A stretch of DNA of 64,000 nt, taken from contig UBPA01000003.1 in assembly GCA_900467185.1 (NCBI GenBank), forward strand, positions 985,753-1,049,752. Direction: 5' to 3'. The position numbers and the translations under genes were made by a program. Position 1 is the stretch's first letter, and every line of letters starts with the position of its first letter. Under the pieces are notes generated by a model. The model was given only the letters and a program-made list of their open reading frames with translations. It did not search any database and was not told where the DNA came from. Shown in pieces: positions 25,665 through 35,121 of the stretch. Source of the stretch: Hyphomicrobiales bacterium (lineage in GTDB: Bacteria > Pseudomonadota > Alphaproteobacteria > Rhizobiales > Rhizobiaceae).

Positions 25665-26957
25665 TCAGACGATCCCACCACCGCCGGCGCGGGCCGCGGG
25701 GCGCTCGGCGCCGATCCGCTTGCGGTAGCCGCTCGCGCGATAGGCGCCGATCGGATCGATGGCGCCGCCGTCGCGGCGGCGGGCTTCGGCGAGAATTGTC
25801 TCGACATCGGTGCGGAAGGCCCGCTTCAGCGTGTCGGACGCCATCAGCGCATCGTTTTCGTCCTGATAGCCGTCCAGAGCCTCGCGATCGACAAGCAGGG
25901 CCTGCGCGTAGGCGCGACGGATCTCGTTGGCGCTGGAGATCAGGCTTTCGATCGGGTCGGTGACATTGTGCGACTGGTCGATCATGTGGGCCGGATCGAA
26001 ATCCTTGATGCCATGGTGCTCGGCATCGACCAGTTCGTTGAAGACGAGGAAGAGCCGGTAGGGATCGACCGAGCCCGCATCGAGATCGTCGTCGCCATAT
26101 TTCGAATCGTTGAAGTGGAAGCCGCCGAGCTTGCCGAACTGGGTGAGCCGGGCAACGATCATCTCGATGTTGACGTTGGGCGCGTGGTGGCCGAGATCGA
26201 CGAGGCATTGGGCCTTGGGACCAAGCGTCGAGGCGATGAGGTAGCTCGTGCCCCAGTCCTGCACCACCGTGGAATAGAAGGCCGGCTCGTACATCTTGTG
26301 TTCGGAGAACAGGCGCCAGTCGTCCGGCAGGGCGGCGTAGATGTCGCCCATCGAGGCGAGGTAGCGCTCGAAGCTGCGGGTGAAGTGGCTCTGACCGGGG
26401 AAATTGGAGCCGTCGCCGACCCAGACCGTCAGCGCCTTCGAGCCGATGGCGCGGCCAATCTCGATGCAGTCCAGATTGTGCTCCACGGCCTGCGCCCGCG
26501 TTCCCGCATCGGCATGGCTGAGCGAGCCGAACTTGTAGGAGAGCGCCTGCCCTTCCGCATCCGAGAAGGTGTTGGAGTTCATGGCGTCGAAATGCAGGCC
26601 GTAGGCTTCCGCTGCTGCCAGAAGCTCGGCCGGGTCGGCCTTGTCCCAGGGAATGTGCAGGGAGACGCCGGGGGTGGCGCGCGTCAGCTCGTTGATGACG
26701 GCGCAGTCCGCCAGCTTGTCGAAGATGCCGCGCGGTTCGCCGATGCCCGGGAACCGGGCAAAGCGCGTGCCGCCTGTGCCGACCCCCCAGGAGGGAACGG
26801 CGACATGAAAGGCCGAGACCTTCCGCGTCACCGTTTCGATGTCGATGCCCCGGCGCGACAGGTGCTCGCCGAGGGCCTGATAATCCGCAGCCTGCGACGC
26901 GGCGCGGCTTTGATTGTGCGCGGCGACGAGGTCGGGCGCGATACGATAATCGGTCAT
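25665..26957 (-). CDS. rhaI: L-rhamnose catabolism isomerase
   Basis: 430 residues. This rhizobial-type rhamnose isomerase (TIM barrel) converts L-rhamnose to L-rhamnulose. Motifs of the family are visible: SWGVGTGGTRFARFPG, HIPWDKADP, VWVGDGSNFPGQ, LVDLGHHAPN and FHFNDSKYGDDDLD (metal site). The ATG at 26957 has a GGAGGAG ribosome site; the open frame continues upstream into rhaD but that is not coding. Transcribed after rhaD, 23 bases from its stop. Confidence 0.93.
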   Translation of the reverse strand: MTDYRIAPDLVAAHNQSRAASQAADYQALGEHLSRRGIDIETVTRKVSAFHVAVPSWGVGTGGTRFARFPGIGEPRGIFDKLADCAVINELTRATPGVSLHIPWDKADPAELLAAAEAYGLHFDAMNSNTFSDAEGQALSYKFGSLSHADAGTRAQAVEHNLDCIEIGRAIGSKALTVWVGDGSNFPGQSHFTRSFERYLASMGDIYAALPDDWRLFSEHKMYEPAFYSTVVQDWGTSYLIASTLGPKAQCLVDLGHHAPNVNIEMIVARLTQFGKLGGFHFNDSKYGDDDLDAGSVDPYRLFLVFNELVDAEHHGIKDFDPAHMIDQSHNVTDPIESLISSANEIRRAYAQALLVDREALDGYQDENDALMASDTLKRAFRTDVETILAEARRRDGGAIDPIGAYRASGYRKRIGAERPAARAGGGGIV

Positions 26958-26980
26958 GATGGTCTCCTCCCTCCTCAACT

Positions 26981-29080
26981 CTAGCGCGGAAAGCTCTGCG
27001 CGTTGCCGCCATCGACATTGATGATGTTGCCGGTGGATTTGGCCGACAGGTCGGAGGCGAGGAAGTAGATGGCTTCGGCCACGTCCTCGGGCAGGATGTT
27101 GACCTTCAGCAGGGAGCGCTTGCGGTAATGTTCTTCCAGATCGCTGACCTCGATCTTGGAGGAGGCCGCACGCTGCTCGCGCCACTCGCCGTCCCAGATC
27201 TTGGAGCCGCGCAGCACCGCATCGGGATTGACCGTGTTGACGCGGATGCCGCCTTCCGCGCCTTCGAGCGCCAGGCACCGGGCAAGGTGGATCTCGGCGG
27301 CCTTGGCGGTGCAATAGGCCGAAGCATTCGGCGAGGACGCAAGGCCGTTCTTGGAGGCGACGAAGACGACGTTGCCGCCGAGCTTCTGGCGACGAAACAG
27401 GCGGAAGGCCTCGCGCGAGACGAGGAAGTAGCCGGTCGCGAGGATGTCGATGTTGCGGTTCCACATGGCGAGGTCCGTCTCCTCGACCGGTGCGGAGGAT
27501 GCGATGCCGGCATTGGAAACGAGGATATCGATGCCGCCGAACGCGACCAGACCCTGCGTGAAGGCCTCGGCCACCTGCTGCTCATCGGTGACGTCGAGCT
27601 TGACGCTGCGCACCGCATCCGCACCGAAGCGCTTGGCGAAGTCGGCCTGCGCGCCGTCGAGCGCGGTCTGATCAATATCGGCGAGCACGACGCACGCGCC
27701 CTCCGCGATCAGGCGGGTCGCCGTGGCCCGGCCGATGCCGCCGGCGCCGCCGGTGACGAAGGCAACGCGGCCGGCCAGGCTCTTCGGCTTCGGCATGCGC
27801 TGGAGCTTGGCCTCCTCAAGCAGCCAATATTCGATATCGAAGGCCTCCTGTTCGGGCAGGCCCTGATAGTCCGACACGGTGGAGGCGCCGCGCATGACGT
27901 TGATGGCGTTGACGTAGAACTCGCCGGCAATGCGGGCCGTCGCCTTGTCGCGCGCAAAGGAGAGCATGCCTACGCCGGGAATGAGGAAGATCACCGGATT
28001 GGGATCGCGCATGGCGGGCGAATTGTCGTGGCGGCAGGCCTCGTAATAGCGGGCGTAGTCGGCGCGGTAGGCGTCGAGCGCCGCATCGAGACCGGCGACG
28101 ACCGCGTCGAGGCTGCCATCGGCGGCAGGGTCGAAATCGAGGATCAGCGGGCGGATCTTGGTGCGCAGGAAATGATCCGGGCAGGAGGTGCCGAGCGCGC
28201 CGAGGCGCTTGAGGTCGGCCGAATTGACGAATTCGAGCACGGCGACCTGATCGTCGAAATGACCGAGCTTGCGCTCCTCCCGGCCGATGCGGCCGCGGAT
28301 TTCCGGCATGAGGCGCGCGGCGATCGCGTGGCGTTGCGCGTCTTCCAGGCTGGTCGCGACAGAGCCGCCGAAGACGGTCTTCCCCTCGGTTTTCGTCGCG
28401 AGCCAGTCGATGGCGCGGTTGATGATGTCAAGCGTCAGCTCGTAGCAGGCTTTGGCATCGTCGCCCCAAGTGAAGAGGCCGTGGCTTTCGAGCACGACGC
28501 CCTTGGCGTTCGGGTTGGCGGCGACGAAGGCGGCGAGGTCGAGACCGAGCTGGAAGCCCGGACGGCGCCAGGGGAGCCAGCCGATCTCGTCGCCGAACAC
28601 CTCTTTCGTCAGTTCGCGCGAGTTCTTCGACGCGGCGATGGCGATGATCGCGTCGGGATGCATGTGATCGACATGGGTAAAGGGCACGAAGCCGTGCAGC
28701 GGCGTGTCGATGGACGCGGCGCGCGGGTTGAGCGCGAAGGTGCAATGCGGCAGGAAGCCGACCATACGGTCCTCGTCCTCGACGCCCCTGTAGATCGTTT
28801 TCAGCGCGTCCAGCTTGTCGAGATAGAGCGTGGCGAAACCGTCGATCTTGATCGTGCCGACGTCGCCGCCGGAGCCCTTGACCCAGAGGACGCGCACGGG
28901 CGCGCCGGTCAGCGGGTCGGTCTCGGTCACCTTGGCGGAGGTGTTGCCGCCGCCGTAATTGGTGATGCGCTTGTCGGCGCCCAGCAGGTTGGAGCGATAA
29001 AGAAGCTTGCCCGGCTCATCGAGAGCGCTCGCGATCGCATCGTCCCAACGGCTTTCGAGACGGTGGCTCTGTTCCGACAT
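26981..29080 (-). CDS. rhaD: Bifunctional rhamnulose-1-phosphate aldolase / short-chain dehydrogenase
   Basis: 699 residues, a fusion. The N-terminal about 420 residues are a class II aldolase/adducin-type domain (NYGGGNTSAK, HVDHMHPDAI with Zn histidines, ESHGLFTWGD), which cleaves L-rhamnulose 1-phosphate to DHAP and L-lactaldehyde. The C-terminal about 260 residues are a Rossmann SDR domain (VTGGAGGIGRATA, SNAGIASS, SAYCTAKAA), expected to oxidise lactaldehyde. GGGAGGA precedes the ATG at 29080. First gene of the rhaDI operon, divergent from rhaR. Confidence 0.95.
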   Translation of the reverse strand: MSEQSHRLESRWDDAIASALDEPGKLLYRSNLLGADKRITNYGGGNTSAKVTETDPLTGAPVRVLWVKGSGGDVGTIKIDGFATLYLDKLDALKTIYRGVEDEDRMVGFLPHCTFALNPRAASIDTPLHGFVPFTHVDHMHPDAIIAIAASKNSRELTKEVFGDEIGWLPWRRPGFQLGLDLAAFVAANPNAKGVVLESHGLFTWGDDAKACYELTLDIINRAIDWLATKTEGKTVFGGSVATSLEDAQRHAIAARLMPEIRGRIGREERKLGHFDDQVAVLEFVNSADLKRLGALGTSCPDHFLRTKIRPLILDFDPAADGSLDAVVAGLDAALDAYRADYARYYEACRHDNSPAMRDPNPVIFLIPGVGMLSFARDKATARIAGEFYVNAINVMRGASTVSDYQGLPEQEAFDIEYWLLEEAKLQRMPKPKSLAGRVAFVTGGAGGIGRATATRLIAEGACVVLADIDQTALDGAQADFAKRFGADAVRSVKLDVTDEQQVAEAFTQGLVAFGGIDILVSNAGIASSAPVEETDLAMWNRNIDILATGYFLVSREAFRLFRRQKLGGNVVFVASKNGLASSPNASAYCTAKAAEIHLARCLALEGAEGGIRVNTVNPDAVLRGSKIWDGEWREQRAASSKIEVSDLEEHYRKRSLLKVNILPEDVAEAIYFLASDLSAKSTGNIINVDGGNAQSFPR

Positions 29081-29167
29081 GTCATCCTCCCATGGTATCG
29101 GAACCCTTGCGTCGAACGCAGGTCGGCCCCGTCTTGCCAACGATATCGCGCAGACGAACCGACCGTG

Positions 29168-29236
29168 TCAATCATATTCGATCATAAATGTTCATGCTGC
29201 AGCGCACTCTTAAAATTTTTGATCGTTATTGATTGA
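29168..29236. promoter_or_regulatory. Paired inverted operator in the rhaD-rhaR divergent promoter
   Basis: Two 17-base half sites, 29168-29184 and 29220-29236, match as inverted copies at 13 of 17 positions (common TCAATCA...CGATCA). They are about 52 bases apart centre to centre. The right copy overlaps the rhaR -35. Spacing and symmetry suit DeoR-type repression by RhaR with looping, inferred. Confidence 0.6.
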
Positions 29237-29260
29237 CAGTCCCTGCTGAATTCGCATAAC
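29233..29260 (+). promoter_or_regulatory. Predicted rhaR promoter
   Basis: TTGACA (29233-29238) and CATAAC (29255-29260) with 16 bases between, 20 bases before the rhaR ATG. The -35 overlaps the right operator copy, as expected of repression. Confidence 0.55.
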
Positions 29261-29280
29261 TCGCTGTCGAGGAGACACCC

Positions 29281-30093
29281 ATGCACGAACGCGAACGCCA
29301 CCGCATCATCTTGAGCGCCGTCCAGGAAAAGCCTGTGGTGACGGTGCAGGATATCGCGGAATTGACGGATGCGTCGGAGGCGACCATTCGCCGCGACATC
29401 GCCTCGCTGCATGTTCAGGGGAAACTTCGCAGAGTGCGCGGCGGGGCCGAAGCCGTGCATCCGCCGCAGATCGGCAATCTCGCGGCACGCCCCTTCAGGG
29501 TTTCCGAATCGATCAACTCCGATAAAAAGCGCGCAATCGCCCGCATGGCCGTCGATCTCTGCGAGGAAGGCGACGCCGTCATCATCAACGGGGGGACGAC
29601 GACCTTCCAGATGGTGCATTTCATGGCGGCCCGGCGGCTGCAGGTCATGACCAATTCGTTCGCGATCGCCGAGCACCTCGTCAAGCACTCCAAATGTACG
29701 GTGACGGTGCCCGGCGGCACGATCTATCGCGACCAGAGCCTGATCCTGTCGCCGTTCGAAAACGACGCCATTCGCAATTTCTCCGCACGCCGCATGTTCG
29801 TCGGCGCGCAAGGGGCCAGCGCGCTCGGCATCATGGAGTCCGACGCCCTGGTGATCCAGAGCGAGCAGCGTCTGATGCGACAGGCCGACGAGCTCGTCGT
29901 CATGATCGATTCGGGCAAGTTCGCCCGGCGGTCGAGCCTCATCCTCTGCCCGCTCGAAAACGTTTCCACCATCATCACCGACAGCGCCGTGTCTGAGGAG
30001 GCCGTGCGCATGGTGGAGGCCGCGGGAGTCAAGCTGATCACGGTTGCCGTGTCGGCGTCGGATACGAAGGATCATACCGCATCGGTCGCATGA
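29281..30093 (+). CDS. rhaR: DeoR family rhamnose regulator
   Basis: 270 residues. An N-terminal DeoR helix-turn-helix (ERHRIILSAVQEKPVVTVQDI, here split; recognition helix DASEATIRRDIASLH with conserved IRRD) and a C-terminal effector domain of the sugar-phosphate isomerase-like fold (NGGTTTFQM, DSGKFARRSS). The ATG at 29281 sits 8 bases after GAGGAGA. It leads the rhaRSTPQUK operon. By analogy to R. leguminosarum, it represses both divergent operons until a rhamnose pathway intermediate appears. Confidence 0.92.
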   Translation: MHERERHRIILSAVQEKPVVTVQDIAELTDASEATIRRDIASLHVQGKLRRVRGGAEAVHPPQIGNLAARPFRVSESINSDKKRAIARMAVDLCEEGDAVIINGGTTTFQMVHFMAARRLQVMTNSFAIAEHLVKHSKCTVTVPGGTIYRDQSLILSPFENDAIRNFSARRMFVGAQGASALGIMESDALVIQSEQRLMRQADELVVMIDSGKFARRSSLILCPLENVSTIITDSAVSEEAVRMVEAAGVKLITVAVSASDTKDHTASVA

Positions 30094-30131
30094 GCGGCCG
30101 GGCACTTATCGTCAACTGGGAGGAAGACAGC

Positions 30132-31127
30132 ATGAAACTCGCACAAAAGCTTGCCATCGGGGTGGTGTTCGCCATGGCCGCCTTCGGCTCGGCCGCGCAC
30201 GCCGCCGAGGTCAAGATCGGCCTCGTCGTCAAATCGCTCGGCAACGGCTTCTTCGAAGCCGCCAACAAGGGCGCACAGGAAGCGGCCAAGGAACTCGGCG
30301 ATGTCGAGATCATCTATACCGGCCCGACCTCGACGACGGCCGAAGGCCAGATCGAGGTGATCAACGCGCTGATCGCCCAAGGCGTCAACGCCATCGCCAT
30401 TTCCGCGAACGACCCCGACGCCGTCGTACCGGCGCTGAAGAAGGCCGCGCAGCGCGGCATCAAGGTTATCTCGTGGGATTCGGGCGTGGCACCGGAAGGC
30501 CGCATCCTGCAGCTGAACCCGTCGTCCAACGATCTTATCGGCAAGATGTGCCTGACGCTCGTCAAGGACCATCTCGACGGCGGCAAGGGTGACTTCGCCA
30601 TTCTTTCGGCCACGACGACCTCCACGAACCAGAACATCTGGATCGAGGAAATGAAGAAGCAGCTGAAGGACTTCCCCGGTCTCAATCTCGTCACCACCGT
30701 CTATGGCGACGACCTTTCGGACAAGAGCTACCGCGAAGCCCAGGGCCTCATGACCTCCAACCCGAACGTCAAGGTCATCGTCGCCCCGACCACCGTCGGC
30801 GTGCTTGCGGCGTCGCAGGCCGTCAAGGATGCCGGCAAGATCGGCCAGGTCTACGTGACCGGCCTCGGCCTTCCCTCCGAGATGGCCGGCGCCATCAAGT
30901 CGGGCGCGACAAAGGAATTCGCGATCTGGAACCCGATCGATCTCGGCTACTCCGCCGCCCAGATCGCCTACCGCCTCGTCAAGGGCGACACGGACGGCGC
31001 GCCGGGCTCGGAGATCGAGGCCGGCCGCATGGGCAAGATCAAGGTCGGTGACAATGGCGAGGCCGCCATGGCCGATCCCTTCGTCTACAATGCGGAAAAC
31101 ATCGACCAGTTCTCCAAGGTCTTCTGA
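30132..31127 (+). CDS. rhaS: Rhamnose ABC transporter substrate-binding protein
   Basis: 331 residues. Sec signal (MKLAQKLAIGVVFAMAAFG, cleavage after SAAHA) and a periplasmic-binding fold of the ribose/rhamnose type: KIGLVVKSLGNGFFEAANKGAQ and AISANDPDAVVPAL. The ATG at 30132 has GGGAGGAAG upstream. It is 38 bases after rhaR and probably the most abundant product of the operon. Confidence 0.95.
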   Translation: MKLAQKLAIGVVFAMAAFGSAAHAAEVKIGLVVKSLGNGFFEAANKGAQEAAKELGDVEIIYTGPTSTTAEGQIEVINALIAQGVNAIAISANDPDAVVPALKKAAQRGIKVISWDSGVAPEGRILQLNPSSNDLIGKMCLTLVKDHLDGGKGDFAILSATTTSTNQNIWIEEMKKQLKDFPGLNLVTTVYGDDLSDKSYREAQGLMTSNPNVKVIVAPTTVGVLAASQAVKDAGKIGQVYVTGLGLPSEMAGAIKSGATKEFAIWNPIDLGYSAAQIAYRLVKGDTDGAPGSEIEAGRMGKIKVGDNGEAAMADPFVYNAENIDQFSKVF

Positions 31128-31186
31128 TCTTCCAGACGATCCGGCGGCGCCCATCCGCGCCGCCGGTCCTCTCTTTCCGACCGGAC

Positions 31187-32722
31187 ATGGACATGATGGC
31201 CCTTCAACACCCCGTCGCCGAGGATCGCACGCTTGCGCCCGCCATTCTGGAAATGCGCGGCATTTCCCAGATCTTTCCAGGCGTCAAGGCACTCGACGGC
31301 GTCGATATCGCGCTCTATCCCGGTACGGTGACCGCGCTGATCGGCGAGAACGGTGCCGGCAAGTCGACGCTCGTGAAGATCCTCACCGGCATCTATCGCC
31401 CGAGCGAGGGCGAGATCCGGATCGACGGTTCGCCGATCGTCTTTGCCGATGCACAGGCGGCCATCGATGCCGGCGTGACCGCCATCCACCAGGAAACCGT
31501 ACTGTTCGACGAGCTGACGGTTGCTGAGAACATCTTCCTCGGCCATGCCCCGCGTACGCGCTTTCGCACCATCGACTGGGCGACCATGAACCGGCGCGCG
31601 GGCGACCTGTTGCGCTCGCTCGAAAGCACGATCGAGCCGACCATCCGGCTGAAGGACCTGTCGATCGCGCAGCGCCATCTGGTCGCGATCTCGCGAGCGC
31701 TTTCCATCGAGGCCCGCATCGTCATCATGGACGAGCCGACGGCGGCGCTGTCGCGCAAGGAGATCGACGATCTCTTCCGCATCGTGCGCGACCTCAAGCG
31801 CCAGGGCAAAGCCATCCTCTTCATCAGCCACAAGTTCGACGAGGTCTATGAGATCGCCGAGAACTACGTGGTCTTCCGCGACGGCAAGGCCGTCGGGCAC
31901 GGCGCGCTGGCGGCGACCCCGCAGGACGACATCGTCCGCCTGATGGTCGGGCGCACGGTGGCCGACGCCTTCCCGAAGATCGCGGTGACGCCGGGTGCGC
32001 CGGTGCTCGAGGTGTCCGGCTACAGCCACCCGACCGAATTCCACGATATTTCCTTCACGCTGCGGCGCGGCGAGATCCTCGGCATCTATGGCCTCATCGG
32101 CGCCGGGCGCTCCGAGCTATGCCAGTCGCTGTTCGGCATCACGGCGCCGGCCAGCGGCACCGTCCGGATCGACGGGCGGCCGGTGGCGATCCGCTCACCG
32201 CGCGACGCCATCCGCGCCGGCATCGTCTATGTGCCGGAGGAGCGCGGCCGCCACGGGCTGGCGCTGCCCATGCCGATCTTCCAGAACATGACGCTGCCCT
32301 CGCTCGGGCGGACGTCGCGCGCCGGTTTCCTGCGGCTTGCCGACGAGTTCGCGCTCGCGCGGAAATATGCCGAGCGGCTGGACCTGCGCGCCGCCGCCCT
32401 GTCCGTGCCCGTCGGCACGCTGTCGGGCGGCAACCAGCAGAAGGTCGTCATCGGCAAGTGGCTCGCGACCCAGCCGAAGGTGATCCTTCTCGACGAACCC
32501 ACCAAGGGCATCGACATCGGCTCCAAGGCCGCCGTCCACGCCTTCATCAGCGAGCTTGCCGCCGAGGGCCTGTCGATCGTGATGATCTCGTCGGAACTGC
32601 CGGAGATCCTCGGCATGGCGGACCGGGTCATGGTGATGAAGGAAGGCCTGTCGGCGGGCATTCATCCGCGCGCCGGGCTGACGCCGGAAATGCTGGTGCG
32701 CGCCGCCACCGGCAACGCGTGA
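31187..32722 (+). CDS. rhaT: Rhamnose ABC transporter ATP-binding protein
   Basis: 511 residues with two ABC domains, as in monosaccharide importers. Domain 1: Walker A GENGAGKST, Walker B VIMDEPTAALS. Domain 2: degenerate Walker A GLIGAGRSE, signature TLSGGNQQK, Walker B ILLDEPTKGIDIG. There is a 59-base gap after rhaS with no clear terminator and a poor ribosome site at 31187, so nearby starts are possible. Not related to the E. coli RhaT symporter despite the name. Confidence 0.93.
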   Translation: MDMMALQHPVAEDRTLAPAILEMRGISQIFPGVKALDGVDIALYPGTVTALIGENGAGKSTLVKILTGIYRPSEGEIRIDGSPIVFADAQAAIDAGVTAIHQETVLFDELTVAENIFLGHAPRTRFRTIDWATMNRRAGDLLRSLESTIEPTIRLKDLSIAQRHLVAISRALSIEARIVIMDEPTAALSRKEIDDLFRIVRDLKRQGKAILFISHKFDEVYEIAENYVVFRDGKAVGHGALAATPQDDIVRLMVGRTVADAFPKIAVTPGAPVLEVSGYSHPTEFHDISFTLRRGEILGIYGLIGAGRSELCQSLFGITAPASGTVRIDGRPVAIRSPRDAIRAGIVYVPEERGRHGLALPMPIFQNMTLPSLGRTSRAGFLRLADEFALARKYAERLDLRAAALSVPVGTLSGGNQQKVVIGKWLATQPKVILLDEPTKGIDIGSKAAVHAFISELAAEGLSIVMISSELPEILGMADRVMVMKEGLSAGIHPRAGLTPEMLVRAATGNA

Positions 32723-32732
32723 GGAGGAGCCC

Positions 32733-33755
32733 ATGACCTTTCTGAAAAAGCGCGAAACCCTGCTCTTCCTCATCATCGCCCTGATGGTCGTCGCGTTCTC
32801 GACACGCGCGCCCGGCTTCGGGAATCCGCGCAACCTTGGCGTCATCTTCAACGATACGGCGATCCTGATCATCCTGGCGCTGGCGCAGATGACCGTCATC
32901 CTGACCAAGTCGATCGATCTCTCGGTTGCCGCCAACCTCGCCTTCAGCGGCATGGCGGTCGCGATGCTGAACGCGGCCGTGCCGGGCCTGCCGCTCGTCC
33001 TCCTCATCCTGCTTGCCATCGGCATCGGGGCGGCCCTCGGCGCCATCAACGGTTTTCTCGTCTGGCGGCTCGAAATGCCGCCGATCGTGGTGACGCTCGG
33101 CACGCTCACCATCTATCGCGGCATGGCCTTCGTGCTCTCGGGCGGCGCCTGGGTCAACGCGCACCAGATGACGCCGGACTTTCTCAACGTGCCCCGGCTT
33201 GCCATCGCCGGGCTCCCGGTTCTCTCCTGGGTCGCGGTGCTCGTCGTCGTGCTCGTCTATCTCATGGCGCGCTACACGCCCTTCGGCCGCTCGGCCTATG
33301 CGGCGGGCGGCAATCCCGTTGCCGCCGTCTATGCCGGGATCGATGTCGGCTATACGCGCTTTCTCGCCTTCACGCTGTCCGGCGCGCTTGCCGGTCTCAG
33401 CGGGTATCTCTGGGTGTCGCGCTATGCGGTGGCCTATGTCGACATCGCCATCGGCTTCGAACTCGACAGCGTCGCGGCCTGCGTCATCGGCGGCATCTCG
33501 ATTGCCGGCGGGGTCGGCACCGTCATCGGCACCGTGCTCGGCGCGCTGTTCCTCGGCGTCATCAAGAACGCGCTGCCCGTCATCGGCATCTCGCCCTTCA
33601 CGCAGATGGCGATCTCCGGCTCGGTCATCATTCTCGCGGTCGTCTTCAATGCGCGGCGCGAGCGCCATCGCGGGCGGATCATCCTGCGCAACCGGGCGGC
33701 CGAGGACGGCCATCCCGAAAAGACCGGAACGACGGGCAAGGAGGCCCTGGCATGA
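32733..33755 (+). CDS. rhaP: Rhamnose ABC transporter permease
   Basis: 340 residues, about nine to ten membrane segments of the BPD_transp_2 family. [20 protein letters not shown] and the motif [16 protein letters not shown] in the cytoplasmic coupling loop are typical of sugar permeases. GGAGG stands 5 bases before the ATG. It ends in an ATGA overlap with rhaQ, so the two permeases are co-translated and probably form a heterodimer. Confidence 0.93.
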   Translation: MTFLKKRETLLFLIIALMVVAFSTRAPGFGNPRNLGVIFNDTAILIILALAQMTVILTKSIDLSVAANLAFSGMAVAMLNAAVPGLPLVLLILLAIGIGAALGAINGFLVWRLEMPPIVVTLGTLTIYRGMAFVLSGGAWVNAHQMTPDFLNVPRLAIAGLPVLSWVAVLVVVLVYLMARYTPFGRSAYAAGGNPVAAVYAGIDVGYTRFLAFTLSGALAGLSGYLWVSRYAVAYVDIAIGFELDSVAACVIGGISIAGGVGTVIGTVLGALFLGVIKNALPVIGISPFTQMAISGSVIILAVVFNARRERHRGRIILRNRAAEDGHPEKTGTTGKEALA

Positions 33756-34780
33756 GCGCGATCCTCTCGACATCTCCCGAGCCAGACCCGTCGCAGCCCA
33801 CGCGCCGCGCCATTCCCGACCGGCTCGGCACGCCGCTTCGCCGGCTGCTGGCCAGCTGGGAGGTGCTGCTGCTCGGCGTCGCGGTGGCGATCTTCGTGTT
33901 CAATTCGCTGGCCTCGCCCTACTTTCTCGACGCCTGGAACCTCTCCGACGCGACCTTCAACTTCACCGAGAAGGCGATGATCGCCTTTGCCATGGCGCTG
34001 CTCGTCATCGCCGGGGAGATCGACCTCTCGGTCGCCGCCATCATCGCGCTGGCCTCGACCGCCATGGGTGCTGCGGCCCAGGCGGGCGTGGGCGCGGCCG
34101 GGCTGGTGGGCATCGGCCTCTGCGTCGGGCTGGCCTGCGGCACCGTCAACGGCGTCCTCGTCTCCGGCATGAAGCTGCCCTCGATCGTCGTCACCATCGG
34201 CACGATGAGCCTGTTTCGCGGCCTTTCCTACATCGTGCTCGGCGACAAGGCCTATGGCGGCTATCCCGCCGACTTCGCCTTCTTCGGGCAGGGCTATGTG
34301 GTCTGGGTGTTCTCGTTCGAATTCGTGCTGTTTCTCGTGCTGGCCTGCCTCTTCGCCCTGCTGCTGCATGCGACGAATTTCGGGCGGCAGGTGAAAGTCA
34401 TCGGCAACAACGAATTTGCCGCGCGCTTTTCGGGCATTCCGGTCGAGCGGATCAAATTCGTCCTGTTCCTGCTGACGGGCCTGATGAGCGGCATTGCCGC
34501 CATCTGCCTCACCTCGCGCCTCGGCTCGACGCGGCCCTCGATCGCGCAAGGCTGGGAGCTGGAAGTCGTGACCATGGTGGTGCTCGGCGGCGTCTCCATT
34601 CTCGGCGGTTCCGGCACGATCGGCGGCGTCGTCATCGCGGCCTTCGTCATGGGTCTCGTCACCTTCGGGCTCGGGCTTCTCAACGTGCCGGGCATCGTCA
34701 TGTCGATCTTCATCGGCCTGCTTCTCATCATCACCATCGCGCTGCCGATTCTCGCGCGCCGCATCAAGGCGAGGTCCTGA
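33752..34780 (+). CDS. rhaQ: Rhamnose ABC transporter permease
   Basis: 342 residues, paralogue of RhaP. A cytoplasmic N-terminal tail of about 40 residues precedes the first helix; [20 protein letters not shown] and [19 protein letters not shown] are the family core and coupling loop. Overlaps rhaP by four bases and the mutarotase gene by one base (TGATG). Confidence 0.93.
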   Translation: MSAILSTSPEPDPSQPTRRAIPDRLGTPLRRLLASWEVLLLGVAVAIFVFNSLASPYFLDAWNLSDATFNFTEKAMIAFAMALLVIAGEIDLSVAAIIALASTAMGAAAQAGVGAAGLVGIGLCVGLACGTVNGVLVSGMKLPSIVVTIGTMSLFRGLSYIVLGDKAYGGYPADFAFFGQGYVVWVFSFEFVLFLVLACLFALLLHATNFGRQVKVIGNNEFAARFSGIPVERIKFVLFLLTGLMSGIAAICLTSRLGSTRPSIAQGWELEVVTMVVLGGVSILGGSGTIGGVVIAAFVMGLVTFGLGLLNVPGIVMSIFIGLLLIITIALPILARRIKARS

Positions 34781-35121
34781 TGACATCCGACGCCACCCTG
34801 GAACGCCACGCCTTCGCCATGAAACTGCATGCAGGGCAGGAGGCCGAGTATCGCCGCCGTCACGACGCGATCTGGCCGGAGCTCGGCGCGCTGCTCGCTG
34901 AGGCCGGTGTCCGCGACTATTCGATCTTTCTCGATCCGGAAACGCTGACCCTCTTCGGCGTGCTCTCGCGCCCGCACGACCACGGCATGGCCGCCCTGCC
35001 GGAGCATCCCGTGATGAAACGCTGGTGGGCGTATATGGCCGATATCATGGAGACCCATCCCGACAACGCGCCGGTGTCGCGCGATCTCGTGCCCGTCTTC
35101 CATCTGCCGGCGCAGCCATGA
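34780..35121 (+). CDS. rhaU: L-rhamnose mutarotase
   Basis: 113 residues. Matches RhaM/RhaU mutarotases: [24 protein letters not shown], with the conserved His and the C-terminal WWAYMADIM motif. Interconverts rhamnose anomers so that RhaI can use it; known to be required for rhamnose growth in R. leguminosarum. The ATG shares its A with the rhaQ stop; the gene overlaps rhaK by four bases. Confidence 0.95.
   Translation: MTSDATLERHAFAMKLHAGQEAEYRRRHDAIWPELGALLAEAGVRDYSIFLDPETLTLFGVLSRPHDHGMAALPEHPVMKRWWAYMADIMETHPDNAPVSRDLVPVFHLPAQP

Noticed and set aside
25665..27464. 599-residue version of RhaI
   Set aside because: The extension runs inside rhaD in another frame; a strong ribosome site and the family N-terminus place the start at 26957.
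29168..29184. The left rha half site as a separate Crp site
   Set aside because: It lacks the TGTGA-N6-TCACA form and is better explained as the mirror copy of the right half site.
27128..29236. 702-codon frame opposite rhaD
   Set aside because: It is the complement of a clear two-domain enzyme and shows no motif of its own.
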